A DNA stretch of 32,807 nucleotides from Microvirga sp. (GCA_031181145.1 JAPSLB010000048.1:1-32807); one strand, 5' to 3'; shown: positions 14,552 to 23,221, numbered from the stretch's first letter. Notes: generated by a model from the sequence alone, not told the origin. Numbers and translations: made by a program.

Positions 14552-15841
14552 ATGCAAGAGATGTCCTCCGTCAACGAAACCGAGCGGCTGGCGGCGCTTG
14601 CCCTCTATCAGGTGCTCGATACCCCGCCCGAGTTCGCCTTCGATGCCATCACCGAACTTGCGGCCGAGATCTGCGGTTGTCCTGTCGCTCTGGTCAGCCT
14701 GGTGGACGAACACCGGCAATGGATGAAGTCGAAATACGGATTGCCCGCAGACTTCACCGAGTGCCCGCGCGAGATCACGGTCTGCAGCCACACGGTCTGC
14801 TCCAACGACCTCGTCTACATTCCCGATCTGGCTGCGCACGAGCGTTACAAGGATCTGCCTCTCGTCGCACAGGAGCCGTATCTGAGGTTTTATTGCGGGA
14901 TGCCCCTGATCAACCGGGACGGCTATGCCCTGGGGACCTTGTGCGTCGTGGCCTTCGAGCCGCGAGAGCTGCGCCCGTCCCAGCGCGAGGCGGTACGCCG
15001 TCTGGCGCAGCAGGCCATGGCTCTCCTGGAGCTGCGGCGTCAGCTTCTGGAGCGCAACGCCCTGCTGAATGAGCTCGCTCGGGCCAAGGCCTCGGCGGAG
15101 GAGGCGCGAGACCAATCCGACCGGCTTCTGCGCAACATCTTACCGGAGGCGGTGGCCGAGGAGCTGCAGCAATACGGGAAGGTCGAGCCTCGATTCCACG
15201 AGGCGATCACAATCCTCTTCGCGGACTTCAAGAAGTTCACTCTCCTCACCGAAACACTCGATCCTGCTCGCCTCCTCAGCCAGCTCGACCAGAATTTCGG
15301 GCGCTTCGATGAGATCGCGACAGAGAACCGGCTGGAGACGATCAAGACCGTCGGCGATGCCTATCTCTGCGCCGGCGGGCTGCCGGCATCCAATCGCACT
15401 CACCCCATCGACACCTGCTTGGCCGGCCTTCAGATGCAGTCCTATATCCGGAGCGCCAACCGGCAGCGCGAAAGGCTGCGCCTCGATCCCTGGGAACTGC
15501 GCATCGGGATCAACACAGGCCCCGCGATCGCGGGTATTGTCGGTCACCGACGCTTCACCTACGACATCTGGGGCAATGCGGTGAATGTCGCGCAGCGGCT
15601 CGAGGAGGCTTGCGAACCGGGGCGCATCAATATTTCGGCCAGCACCTTCCACTACGTGTCGCGTTTTTTCGAAGCCGAGGCGCGTGGCTCCGTGGGCGTC
15701 AAACATATCGGCGCGATCGATATGTACTTCCTCAATCGTATCCGGCCCGAATTCAGCTTCGATGCGGGCGGCTGCATACCCAATGCGGAGTTCTGGCGGG
15801 CCAGCGGCAGCGGCTTGGACCAAAGCAGAACGGGCCTCTGA
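14552..15841 (+). CDS. GAF-domain class III adenylate cyclase
   Basis: This encodes 429 residues. A GAF domain fills about 25-170, with the stretches CGCPVALVSLVDEHRQWMKS and FYCGMPLINRDGYALGTLCV that mark this GAF type. A short coiled linker (about 165-200, rich in Leu, Arg and Glu) leads to the cyclase domain at 215-400. The metal aspartates are D225 (LFADFKKF) and D269 (TVGDAYLC). The purine-selecting pair is the K of ETIKTVGDAY and the D of FTYDIWGNAV, typical for adenylate cyclase. The Asn and Arg of NAVNVAQRLEE complete the site. It is therefore probably an active, soluble adenylate cyclase controlled by a small ligand or redox signal at the GAF domain; the ligand is unknown. AAGGAG lies eight bases before the ATG. 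A hairpin overlaps its stop codon. Confidence 0.93.
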   Translation: MQEMSSVNETERLAALALYQVLDTPPEFAFDAITELAAEICGCPVALVSLVDEHRQWMKSKYGLPADFTECPREITVCSHTVCSNDLVYIPDLAAHERYKDLPLVAQEPYLRFYCGMPLINRDGYALGTLCVVAFEPRELRPSQREAVRRLAQQAMALLELRRQLLERNALLNELARAKASAEEARDQSDRLLRNILPEAVAEELQQYGKVEPRFHEAITILFADFKKFTLLTETLDPARLLSQLDQNFGRFDEIATENRLETIKTVGDAYLCAGGLPASNRTHPIDTCLAGLQMQSYIRSANRQRERLRLDPWELRIGINTGPAIAGIVGHRRFTYDIWGNAVNVAQRLEEACEPGRINISASTFHYVSRFFEAEARGSVGVKHIGAIDMYFLNRIRPEFSFDAGGCIPNAEFWRASGSGLDQSRTGL

Positions 15842-15851
15842 GGAGGCCCGT
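15830..15851. terminator. Possible shared hairpin terminator between the GAF cyclase and sodB
   Basis: ACGGGCCTC (15830-15838) and GAGGCCCGT (15843-15851) form a perfect 9-bp stem whose four-base loop contains part of the cyclase TGA stop. It lies midway between two converging genes. No long T run follows on the plus strand, and only a broken one (TTCTGCTTT) on the minus strand, so it would be a weak terminator or an RNA 3'-end protector. Confidence 0.5.
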
Positions 15852-15874
15852 CTGACGCGGCGCAAGAGATCCGC

Positions 15875-16474
15875 TTACTTCATCGCGGTTTCGAACATTT
15901 CCTCGACATGCTCCCAGTTCACCAGGTTGTCGAGGAAGGCCTTGATGTAGTCGGGACGGCGGTTGCGGTAATCGATGTAGTAGGAGTGCTCCCACACGTC
16001 GCAGCCCAGGATCGGCTGAGCGCCGTGCACCAGCGGGTTCTCACCGTTCGGAGTCTTCATGACCGTGATCTTGCCGTCCTTCACGGCAAGCCAGGCCCAG
16101 CCGGAGCCGAATTGGCTGACGCCCGCCTGGATGAAGTCTTCCTTCATCTTGTCGACGGAGCCGAGATCCTCGACGATCTTCTTCTCGAGCTTGCCGGGCA
16201 GAGCGCCGCCGCCATTGGGCTTCATCCACATCCAGAAGTGAATGTGGTTGTAGTGCTGACCGGCATTGTTGAAGAGAGCCTGGTTCTTGCCGTAGGAGCC
16301 TTTCACGACCTCCTCGACGCTCTTGCCTTCGAATTCCGTGCCTTTCAGCAGGTTGTTGCCGGTGTTGACGTAAGCCGCATGGTGCTTGTCGTGGTGAAAC
16401 TCGAGGGTTTCGCGCGACATATAGGGCTGCAGGGCATCGTAAGCATAGGGCAGTTCGGGCAGAGTGAACGACAT
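15875..16474 (-). CDS. sodB: Superoxide dismutase, iron type
   Basis: This encodes 199 residues, full length for Fe/Mn-SOD. Metal ligands are H27 (LEFHHDKHH), H77 (QHYNHIHFW), D159 and H163 (CDVWEHSYYIDY). The second-sphere glutamine is at Q73, in the N-terminal domain as in Fe-SOD, and the Mn-type position in the C-terminal domain is not glutamine, so iron is the more likely metal; cambialistic use is possible. There is no signal peptide, so it acts in the cytoplasm, turning superoxide into hydrogen peroxide and oxygen. AAGGAGA lies upstream of the ATG at 16474. The gene is alone; it diverges from the acidic membrane protein gene and converges on the GAF cyclase. Confidence 0.97.
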   Translation of the reverse strand: MSFTLPELPYAYDALQPYMSRETLEFHHDKHHAAYVNTGNNLLKGTEFEGKSVEEVVKGSYGKNQALFNNAGQHYNHIHFWMWMKPNGGGALPGKLEKKIVEDLGSVDKMKEDFIQAGVSQFGSGWAWLAVKDGKITVMKTPNGENPLVHGAQPILGCDVWEHSYYIDYRNRRPDYIKAFLDNLVNWEHVEEMFETAMK

Positions 16475-16541
16475 CGGCGTCTCCTTTGGATTGAGCGACC
16501 TGTGATGCGTTAGTTAAAGCTCCCAAGCCTCAAGAGCAACG

Positions 16542-16561
16542 GTCCGGAGGCGGACTTTTTT
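16542..16561 (+). terminator. Terminator-like hairpin with no matching upstream gene
   Basis: GTCCG - GAGG - CGGAC is followed at once by six T on the plus strand. No plus-strand gene ends nearby; upstream is the sodB promoter side and, beyond it, the antisense of sodB. It lies 89 bases before the membrane protein gene. It could end a short RNA started in the 16475-16540 gap, act as a leader attenuator, or be chance: the stem is only 5 bp. Confidence 0.35.
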
Positions 16562-16649
16562 CTGGCCAATCTTTCCATGCGGTTGCCTTTCGCCTATAGA
16601 GGCATAGCTTTGCCTTCGAAAGACTTGGTTTGCGTATGATGGAGACGGC

Positions 16650-17609
16650 ATGATCATCGCTCTTCTGGCCCTCGCTTCTGCGATGATCGTCGGCGGATTG
16701 TTGGCTGCCTTCTTCGGATGGGATATCGTTCTGATAGAACGTGGCTGGACGATGGTGATCGCCGGCAGTTTCAGCGCCGCCTGTGGCGCGCTTCTGCTGG
16801 GCATCACCGCTGCGGTCTCGAAACTCGCCCGGATCCAGTCAGAGCTTGCTCGCCTGCGCAGCGGCGTCGATGAGGCGGTTCGGGGCGAGGATTCCTCCTC
16901 GCCAACCGGGCTTTCGGCGGCGGCTCTCGCGGGAGGGTTGCTGGGCGGCGGAATGCTCAGCCGCGGAGAGACCGAGAACCAGGACGAGACGCAGCCTGAC
17001 CTGCCGCTTTTCGCGGAAGGCGATAGGCCCGAGCCCGCAGCCGAGAGCCGCGGAGAGGAGGCCGACGCCGCGAAGGCTGGCGAGCGTTTTTCTCCCTTTC
17101 CGCCCAAGGCGCCCTCCGACGAGGGTGAGCGCCGAGACGAGGGCGAAGTCGGCGAAGTCAAGGTCCCGGATTTCCTTCTGGCCGGGCGGGGCGGCGAGAC
17201 TTACGCGGAATCCCGCAATATGCCCGCCGATACGGCATTCTTCGGGGACGAGCCCAGGCTGGACGAGGCCGAGGAGGAGCGCGGGGACGAACCCGCCCGC
17301 GACGATCTCCGTGAGCCGCTGACCGAGCCCGCATCTGCCCCTGCGCCGGAGCCCGATGCGGAGCTTGCCTCTTCCCAAGAAGAACCCGCCGCTTCCGAGG
17401 AGACGAACCGAGAGGAGGCTGCGGAGGAGGCTCCCCCCAGCGCCGCGACGATCATCGGCACCTACAATTCCGGAGACAACACCTATGTGATGTTCTCCGA
17501 CGGCTCGATCGAAGCGCAGACCCCCGGAGGCGTGTTCCGCTTCCAGTCCCTCGATGAGCTGAAAGCCTTTATCGCCTCCGGCGGCGAGGGCGGTGGCACT
17601 GCTACTTGA
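16650..17609 (+). CDS. Membrane-anchored acidic protein of unknown function
   Basis: This encodes 319 residues. Two hydrophobic helices lie at about 2-22 and 31-54, separated by a short loop (FGWDIVLIERGW). A short helical stretch follows (AVSKLARIQSELARLRSG). Residues about 70-260 are a long, low-complexity linker rich in Glu, Ala, Pro and Asp, probably disordered. The C-terminal 45 residues form a small conserved-looking module (GTYNSGDNTYVMFSDGSIEA and FQSLDELKAFIASG). GGAGA precedes the ATG. The topology is probably N-terminal hairpin in the inner membrane with the acidic tail in the cytoplasm. I do not recognise a named family. Its last eight bases overlap the convergent isochorismatase-like gene. 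Confidence 0.8.
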   Translation: MIIALLALASAMIVGGLLAAFFGWDIVLIERGWTMVIAGSFSAACGALLLGITAAVSKLARIQSELARLRSGVDEAVRGEDSSSPTGLSAAALAGGLLGGGMLSRGETENQDETQPDLPLFAEGDRPEPAAESRGEEADAAKAGERFSPFPPKAPSDEGERRDEGEVGEVKVPDFLLAGRGGETYAESRNMPADTAFFGDEPRLDEAEEERGDEPARDDLREPLTEPASAPAPEPDAELASSQEEPAASEETNREEAAEEAPPSAATIIGTYNSGDNTYVMFSDGSIEAQTPGGVFRFQSLDELKAFIASGGEGGGTAT

Positions 17610-18156
17610 ACAGCGGAGAAAGGGCGCGAAAATCCTCCGTCGCAGCTCTCTCCATCCATTCGAATGCCGCCATCTCCGTCGTCACCCAGTGGCAGCCCGC
17701 ATGGAGCAGGCGGGCGCAGGCGGCGCTGACGCTGTGCGGCGAGCGGCTCGACACCGCATCGGCAACCACGAAGATCTCGAGTCCGGTCGTCTTGAAGCCG
17801 AGCGCGCTCTGCAGCACGCAGATATGTGCCTCGGCTCCGCAGATGACGAGCTGGTCGCGCCCCTCACCGCGAAGCCGGGCCACATGCTCGGCCGTCGCCG
17901 GGTCGGCGGCTGCGGAGAAGCTCGTCTTCGAAAGCACGGGCGTCCCTGCCGGAAGGGCCTCGGTGACGGAGGCGACCGTGGGGCCGAGCCCCTTCGGGTA
18001 TTGCTCCGTCACTGTGACGGGAACACCAAGCCGGGACGCCGCCTGCAGCAGCGTGTTGATGTTCTTGAGTGCCAAATCGCCGTCGTGGATGGCCGGCATG
18101 AGCCTCGCCTGCACATCCACCACGAGAAGATGCGATCGACTTGCGTTCAACAGCAT
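17602..18156 (-). CDS. Isochorismatase-like cysteine hydrolase
   Basis: This encodes 184 residues with the Asp-Lys-Cys triad of the isochorismatase-like superfamily: D14 (LLVVDVQ), K77 (PVLSKTSF) and C113 (VICGAEAHICVLQSAL). The cysteine, plus the cis-peptide-like GAEAH turn before it, marks the catalytic amidase/hydrolase branch (YcaC, ISOC1/2-like), not the phenazine or enterobactin isochorismatases. The substrate is unknown; nicotinamide lacks support because the usual nicotinamidase metal-site histidines are not apparent. There is no signal peptide. The gene overlaps the stop of the membrane protein gene by eight bases, tail to tail. It lies about 90 bases after the sensor kinase stop on the same strand, so read-through from that gene is possible. 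Confidence 0.88.
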   Translation of the reverse strand: MLLNASRSHLLVVDVQARLMPAIHDGDLALKNINTLLQAASRLGVPVTVTEQYPKGLGPTVASVTEALPAGTPVLSKTSFSAAADPATAEHVARLRGEGRDQLVICGAEAHICVLQSALGFKTTGLEIFVVADAVSSRSPHSVSAACARLLHAGCHWVTTEMAAFEWMERAATEDFRALSPLFK

Positions 18157-18244
18157 GGCGTCTCCTTCGATTCTGGTTGGGGCGCGGAGGGTTGGTCCTT
18201 CCGCTCTTCTGCGGCACTCATCGGCCAGGATGGCAACGTGCGCC

Positions 18245-20623
18245 CTATTTGTCGGGGTTGAAAAGGGGCGGCTCGCGCGGAATGGGCATGCTCATCGAGA
18301 AGTGAAGGCCCTTCTCCCGGAAGTCCCAGTTCACCTGAGCCTGCAGCTGCGCGGAAAGAACCCGTTGCAGCAGGCGTGAGCCGAAGCCTTGGCGAGACGG
18401 GGCCGTGACACGTGGGCCGCCATTCTCCGTCCAGGTGAAGTGCAACATAGGGCTCTCTCCTTCCGGCTCGATATGCCAACGAACCTCCACCTGCCCGCCG
18501 AAGGTGGACAGGGCGCCATGCTTGGCAGCATTGGTGGTGAGCTCGTGAATGGCCATGCCGACGGGGACCGCCGCTTCCGAGGGGAGCTCCACATGCGGGC
18601 CTTCGATGAGGATGCGATTGCGGGCCTCGTCCTCATAGGGGCCGAGTTCCGTTTCCACGAGTTCCTGGAGGTCGGCCCTCTGCCAGAGATCCTCGGTAAG
18701 AAGATTGTGGGTGCGTGCGAGCGATACGATGCGCCCCACGAAACCCTGATAGAACTCGTCGATGCTGGATGCGGTGCGTGCGGTGGAGCCTACGATGGCT
18801 TGAACCGTCGCCAAGGTGTTCTTGACGCGGTGATGAAGCTCGCGGATCAGAAGATGCTGGCGCTGTTCCGCCTGCCTGTAGCGGGTGACGTCGATATTGA
18901 TGCCGACGAGGCGCGCCGGCGTGCCATTGTCGTCATAGAAATACACCGACGTGGTATCGATGAAGCGGACGCTCTCGTCCGGCCGAATGATCCGGTAGGA
19001 CAGGTTGAGCTCCGTGTCGCGGCGCGATTCGGTTTCTCTCATTATCTTGATGACGGGAGCCAGATCATCGGGGTGAAGCCGCTCCGTCCAGCCGGAGATG
19101 TCTCCCTTGAACGTGCCCGGCTCGATGCCGAACAGGCGCTCCTGTTCCGCAGTCCAGACGATCTTGCCGGTGATCATGTCATAATCGTAGACACCGATGC
19201 CGGCGGCTCGCTGCGCCAGTGAGAGCCGTTCCTCGCTGAGGCGCAGGGCCGCTTCCGTTTCCTTGATGTCCTGAATATCGACGCTGGTGCCGACCCAGCC
19301 GCTGAATACCCCCTCCTTGTAGAACGGTTCCGCCTGGATGAGGTGCCAGCGATAGGCCCCCGTATGAAACCGGTAGCGGACTTCGGTCACGTAGGGCGTG
19401 TGGTTTTGCATGACGCTCTTCAGCTCTTCATGCATGCGCGCCATGTCGTCGGGATGGATCGCCTGCATCCAGCTATGGCCGAGGGCCTCTTCCGGAGGGA
19501 GGCCGGAATACTTGACCCAGCGCTCGTTGGCATAGGTCAGCCTGACATCCGGATCGACGATCCAGACCAGGGCGGGAAGCGATTCCGCGATGAGCTTGAA
19601 TCGTGCTTCGATCTCGCGCAGGTTCGCCTCGGCCCTGACCTTCTCGATCGCCAGCCAAGTGCGCTCCGCCACATCTTCGACGAGCGCCACCTCTTCGCTC
19701 GTCCAGTCGCGCGGAGCCGATGAATAGACATAAAGTTCGGCAGTGAAGCGCCCATTCTTATGAATAGGAACTGCGCAGCACGAGCGCACATTGATGGTGC
19801 TGTAGAACGCCTGCACGGCCGGATCGCCGAGACGGGGATCCGTTCTCACATCATTGATGACGGCAGCCTGCCCACGCTCCAGGATCTTGAGGATTCCGGA
19901 GCCGTTATCGAGCTTTTCAACCTTTCCCTCGTTACTGATGAGCCCCCTCGACCATTCACGCTCGACGATGACGACGCCGCGATCCTTGTAGACTTCGCCA
20001 TAACCTGCGGTATCGGCCTTCAGAAGCTCGCTCAAATCGCGCGCGGCAACCTCCATGATCTGAAACTGATCATCAATGGTGCTGAGCTGATCGTTGAGCC
20101 TGAGCAGGAACTCCTGACGCCGCTGAGCCTGGTCCATCTCCTCCCTGATTTTCTGCCGTTCCTTGATGTCCTGCAGCACGCCGACGAAACGTATCGGCTT
20201 ATCGCCGTCGTAGACCGCACCGCCACGCATGTGAACATGGCCGATGCTCCCGTCGGCCTTGAGAATGCGGTGTTCGATGTTGAAGTCGGTCCTGGTGCGA
20301 AGCGCATAGGATACCGCCTGGTTGATGCGTTCGACATCGGCCGGATGGAACATGGCCTGCAGTTCCATATAGGTAAGCCTTGCATCGGGCTTGAGCCCCA
20401 GGCAGGCCTTGAAGTCGGCCGAGCCCGTGATCTCGTCCGTATCGAGATCGCGCTCCCACGAGCCCAGCTTTCCGACGTCGAGAGCCATCCGCAGTTTGCT
20501 GTTGCTCAGGCGCAGCTGGCGCTCGAGTTCCGCAATCCGCTCCTTGTCGGGCCCACGAGAGCTGGCTCTCCTCCGGAGAGGAGTGCTCTTGTCGAGGGCC
20601 GGTACATTCTCGCGCTTGCTCAT
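18245..20623 (-). CDS. HWE-family sensor histidine kinase with PAS-GAF-PAS-PAS input
   Basis: This encodes 792 residues with no clear membrane helix, so it is probably soluble. A coiled N-terminus (ELERQLRLSNSKLRMAL) leads to PAS1 (about 40-165), a GAF domain (about 180-335), PAS2 (about 350-465, ALVWIVDPDVRLTYANERWV) and PAS3 (about 475-590). The phosphoacceptor is H598 in ELHHRVKNTLATVQAIVG. The ATP-binding part has the N-box HELTTNAAKHGAL and the WxE motif (FTWTENGG) that defines the HWE group, ending with GFGSRLLQRVL. Such kinases are frequent in Rhizobiales and often serve the general stress response or light/redox sensing. No chromophore-binding LOV or phytochrome cysteine pattern was recognised. 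No response regulator or anti-sigma gene is adjacent, so the partner is elsewhere. Confidence 0.93.
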   Translation of the reverse strand: MSKRENVPALDKSTPLRRRASSRGPDKERIAELERQLRLSNSKLRMALDVGKLGSWERDLDTDEITGSADFKACLGLKPDARLTYMELQAMFHPADVERINQAVSYALRTRTDFNIEHRILKADGSIGHVHMRGGAVYDGDKPIRFVGVLQDIKERQKIREEMDQAQRRQEFLLRLNDQLSTIDDQFQIMEVAARDLSELLKADTAGYGEVYKDRGVVIVEREWSRGLISNEGKVEKLDNGSGILKILERGQAAVINDVRTDPRLGDPAVQAFYSTINVRSCCAVPIHKNGRFTAELYVYSSAPRDWTSEEVALVEDVAERTWLAIEKVRAEANLREIEARFKLIAESLPALVWIVDPDVRLTYANERWVKYSGLPPEEALGHSWMQAIHPDDMARMHEELKSVMQNHTPYVTEVRYRFHTGAYRWHLIQAEPFYKEGVFSGWVGTSVDIQDIKETEAALRLSEERLSLAQRAAGIGVYDYDMITGKIVWTAEQERLFGIEPGTFKGDISGWTERLHPDDLAPVIKIMRETESRRDTELNLSYRIIRPDESVRFIDTTSVYFYDDNGTPARLVGINIDVTRYRQAEQRQHLLIRELHHRVKNTLATVQAIVGSTARTASSIDEFYQGFVGRIVSLARTHNLLTEDLWQRADLQELVETELGPYEDEARNRILIEGPHVELPSEAAVPVGMAIHELTTNAAKHGALSTFGGQVEVRWHIEPEGESPMLHFTWTENGGPRVTAPSRQGFGSRLLQRVLSAQLQAQVNWDFREKGLHFSMSMPIPREPPLFNPDK

Positions 20624-20671
20624 CCAGGCTCACTCTCAAGGAGTCCTATGCGGCCACGAGGGCATGCGGCA

Positions 20672-22783
20672 TCAGACCTTCCTTCCCTCGATGCATTTGA
20701 TCGCGAACGCATAGGCGAGGGCAACTTCTTCCAATCGATCGAAACGCCCGGCAGCTCCTCCATGGCCCGCATCCATGTTGAGCTTGAGCAGGATCGGCCC
20801 GCCCCCTGTCATCGTGGCCCTGAGCTTGGCGACCCACTTGGCGGGTTCCCAATAGGTGACACGCGGGTCCGTGAGACCGGCGAGCGCCAGGATCGCAGGA
20901 TAGGCTTGCGGCTTTATGTTATCATAGGGCGAATAGGTCAGAATGGTATGGAAGGCGGCCTCGTCGGCGGCCGGATTTCCCCATTCGGGCCATTCGGGCG
21001 GAGTGAGGGGAAGCTCGGCATCCAGCATGGTGTTGAGAACATCCACGAAGGGAACCTCGGCGATGATGCCGGCGAAGAGGTCCGGCGCCATGTTGGCGAC
21101 GGCTCCCATCAGCATGCCGCCCGCGCTGCCGCCATGGGCCACGATCCGCCCGCGCGACGTATAGCCGGCCTCGATCAGAGCCTCGCCGCTAGCGATGAAA
21201 TCCTTGAACGTGTTCGTCTTCTTCTCGCGCTTGCCGTCGAGATACCAGCGCCATCCCTTCTCCGTGCCGCCACGGATATGGGCGATGGCGTAGACGAAGC
21301 CCCGGTCCACAAGGGAGAGGATTCCCGTGCGGAAGCTCGCGGGCATGGACATGCCATAGGAGCCGTATCCGTAGAGAAGGCAGGGGGCCGAGCCGTCGAG
21401 CGCGATCTCCCGCCGGTGCAGGATCGAGATGGGGACCTGCTCTCCGTCCGGTGCGGTGGCGAAGAGACGGCGGGTCACGTAGTCGGCCGGATCATGGCCG
21501 CTCGGGACCTCCTGCCTCTTGCGCAGGGTGCGCTCGCCCGTGCGGAGGTTGTAATCCGTCACCTCGCTGGGCGTGGTCAGCGATGAATAGTGGTAGCGGA
21601 TCACGTCCGTGTCGAATTCGTAGCCGGGCGTGAAGCCGAGGGAATAGGCCTCCTCGGGGAAGGCGATGGTGTCCTCCCGGCCCGTCGCCATCTCGCGAAG
21701 CACGATCCTCGGATTCGCATTCTCCCGCTCCAGCCGCACGAGGTAGCGGGCAAGGGCCACGACGGAGAGGATCATCGTCCCGGGCCGGTAGGGGACAAGG
21801 TCTTTCCAGTGACCACGCCCGGGAGACGCGGCCGGTGCGGTCACGATCTTGAAGTCTTCCGCTCCATCCACGTTGGTGAGGATGATCAGGCTGTCCCCGT
21901 GATGTTCCACATCGTACTGCAACCGGGGGGTGCGTGCCTCGACGAGGCGGGGCGTGGCCGAGGCATCGGACCGGTCGAGGAGCCAGACCTCCGAGGTTTC
22001 GTGGTCGCTAGCCTCGATCAGAACGAAGGCGTCCGACTGGGTGACGCCGAGCTTGACGAAGAATCCCGGGTCCTTCTCCTCGTAGATCGTCTGGTCCTTG
22101 GCAGGGTCCGTGCCGATCAGGTGGCGCCGGGCCCTGACCGGCCGATGATTCTCGTCGAGCTCGACGTAGTAGAAGCCGGAGCTGTCGTTGAGCCACACCA
22201 CGCCGCCGGAGGTGTGAGGCACCTCGTCGGAGAGGTCCTTGCCCGTCTCGAGGTCGCGAATGCGGATCGTGAAGTATTCGGAGCCCTTCACGTCCGAGCC
22301 CCAGGCAAGAAGGCGGTGATCCGGGGAATGATCCGCCCCGCCGAGGTCGAAGAAGGCGTGCCCTTCGGCCTCCTTGTCCCCGTCGAGCATGATCGTCTCG
22401 CCGCCGCCGTCCCGCGGTTGCCGGCAGACCAGGGGGTGCTGCCCTCCCTCCCGGTAGCGGGTGAAATAGGCGAAGGGCCCGTCCGGCTGGGGAACGGTCG
22501 AATCGTCCTCCTTGATGCGCCCGCGCATCTCGGCCACGAGCCTTGCCTGGAAATCCTCCGTTCCGGCAAAGGCGGCCGCGGCGTAGGCGTTCTCCTGCTC
22601 CAGGCACTCTCGAATGGCCGGATCGAGGGCAGCCGGATTCTTGAGCACCTCCTTCCAGTTCCCGGCCTTGAGCCACGCATAATCGTCCTGAATCGTCACC
22701 CCGTGCACTTCGAAGCTGTGCGGCCTTGCCGGCGTGACCGGCGCAGGAGGCAGGGCGTGGGATGAAAGACGCTCTAGTTTCAT
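20672..22783 (-). CDS. ptrB: Oligopeptidase B (S9A prolyl-oligopeptidase family)
   Basis: This encodes 703 residues, the usual length. The N-terminal part (about 70-420) is the beta-propeller cap and the C-terminal part the alpha/beta hydrolase. The catalytic triad is S553 (HGGSAGGMLMGAV), D639 (GLTDPRVTYWEPAKWV) and H674 (MDAGHGGAAGRF). The spacing is close to that of E. coli OpdB (S532, D617, H652), offset by about 21. The enzyme cuts after Arg or Lys in short peptides in the cytoplasm. The opening APVTPARPHSFEVHGVTIQD and YAWL are typical of OpdB. It lies on the same strand as the sensor kinase gene, 48 bases upstream of it; co-transcription is possible but not clear. A 438-base AT-richer gap precedes it. 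Confidence 0.93.
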   Translation of the reverse strand: MKLERLSSHALPPAPVTPARPHSFEVHGVTIQDDYAWLKAGNWKEVLKNPAALDPAIRECLEQENAYAAAAFAGTEDFQARLVAEMRGRIKEDDSTVPQPDGPFAYFTRYREGGQHPLVCRQPRDGGGETIMLDGDKEAEGHAFFDLGGADHSPDHRLLAWGSDVKGSEYFTIRIRDLETGKDLSDEVPHTSGGVVWLNDSSGFYYVELDENHRPVRARRHLIGTDPAKDQTIYEEKDPGFFVKLGVTQSDAFVLIEASDHETSEVWLLDRSDASATPRLVEARTPRLQYDVEHHGDSLIILTNVDGAEDFKIVTAPAASPGRGHWKDLVPYRPGTMILSVVALARYLVRLERENANPRIVLREMATGREDTIAFPEEAYSLGFTPGYEFDTDVIRYHYSSLTTPSEVTDYNLRTGERTLRKRQEVPSGHDPADYVTRRLFATAPDGEQVPISILHRREIALDGSAPCLLYGYGSYGMSMPASFRTGILSLVDRGFVYAIAHIRGGTEKGWRWYLDGKREKKTNTFKDFIASGEALIEAGYTSRGRIVAHGGSAGGMLMGAVANMAPDLFAGIIAEVPFVDVLNTMLDAELPLTPPEWPEWGNPAADEAAFHTILTYSPYDNIKPQAYPAILALAGLTDPRVTYWEPAKWVAKLRATMTGGGPILLKLNMDAGHGGAAGRFDRLEEVALAYAFAIKCIEGRKV

Positions 22784-23221
22784 GGAACGATCCAGATTGG
22801 CCAGATGGGAGTGAGGAAGGAGCGATTATGCACACATAACTCAGATTTCCCATGCGGGGTTCGGGCGATGCCGACACGGCATGCTGCTCTTGTTCACGGA
22901 GCGTTTGCTTTATAGCTACTTCTTCTGATAGGAGGCGCCTGAATTCAGTATTGCGTTGCTACGGCCCGTTTTTGCGCTTCCCTTTGGTTAAACCTAGGTT
23001 TATTGCACACTGAAAGTTGACCCCAAGTTTTCCAAAGTTTTCCTTTTGGTGATCTTGTGTTTCGAGCGGATTTGACATACCTGAACGTGCAGGCACGATC
23101 TCTGTGTATGTACAGAGCGGCTCAAGAATGAGGCAAGCATTGCTTGCGCAATGGCTGCTCAAAATAGCAGTCTGAAAGGAAATTGAGCTGTTCTTGTGGG
23201 CCGGAAAGGAAGAAAATCAAA
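22784..23221. promoter_or_regulatory. Divergent regulatory gap between oligopeptidase B and mucR, with two palindromes
   Basis: This 438-base gap is clearly richer in A/T than its surroundings and holds no convincing gene. CTCTGT - six bases - ACAGAG spans 23100-23117, and a perfect GCAAGCA-T-TGCTTGC palindrome spans 23133-23147, about 75 bases before the mucR start. TTGACA at 23072-23077 is a plausible -35, although no good -10 is seen at the expected distance. GGAAG upstream of 23222 is the ribosome binding site of mucR. MucR-type regulators are known to bind AT-rich sites in their own promoters, so autoregulation through this gap is a reasonable inference. Confidence 0.45.

Noticed and set aside
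19760..21586. A 608-codon open frame on the plus strand
   Set aside because: Antisense to the sensor kinase and oligopeptidase B, whose catalytic motifs are intact; the translation has no recognisable fold.
22959..23162. A 67-codon minus-strand frame in the mucR upstream gap
   Set aside because: No ribosome binding site, no family resemblance, and it covers the candidate promoter and palindromes.
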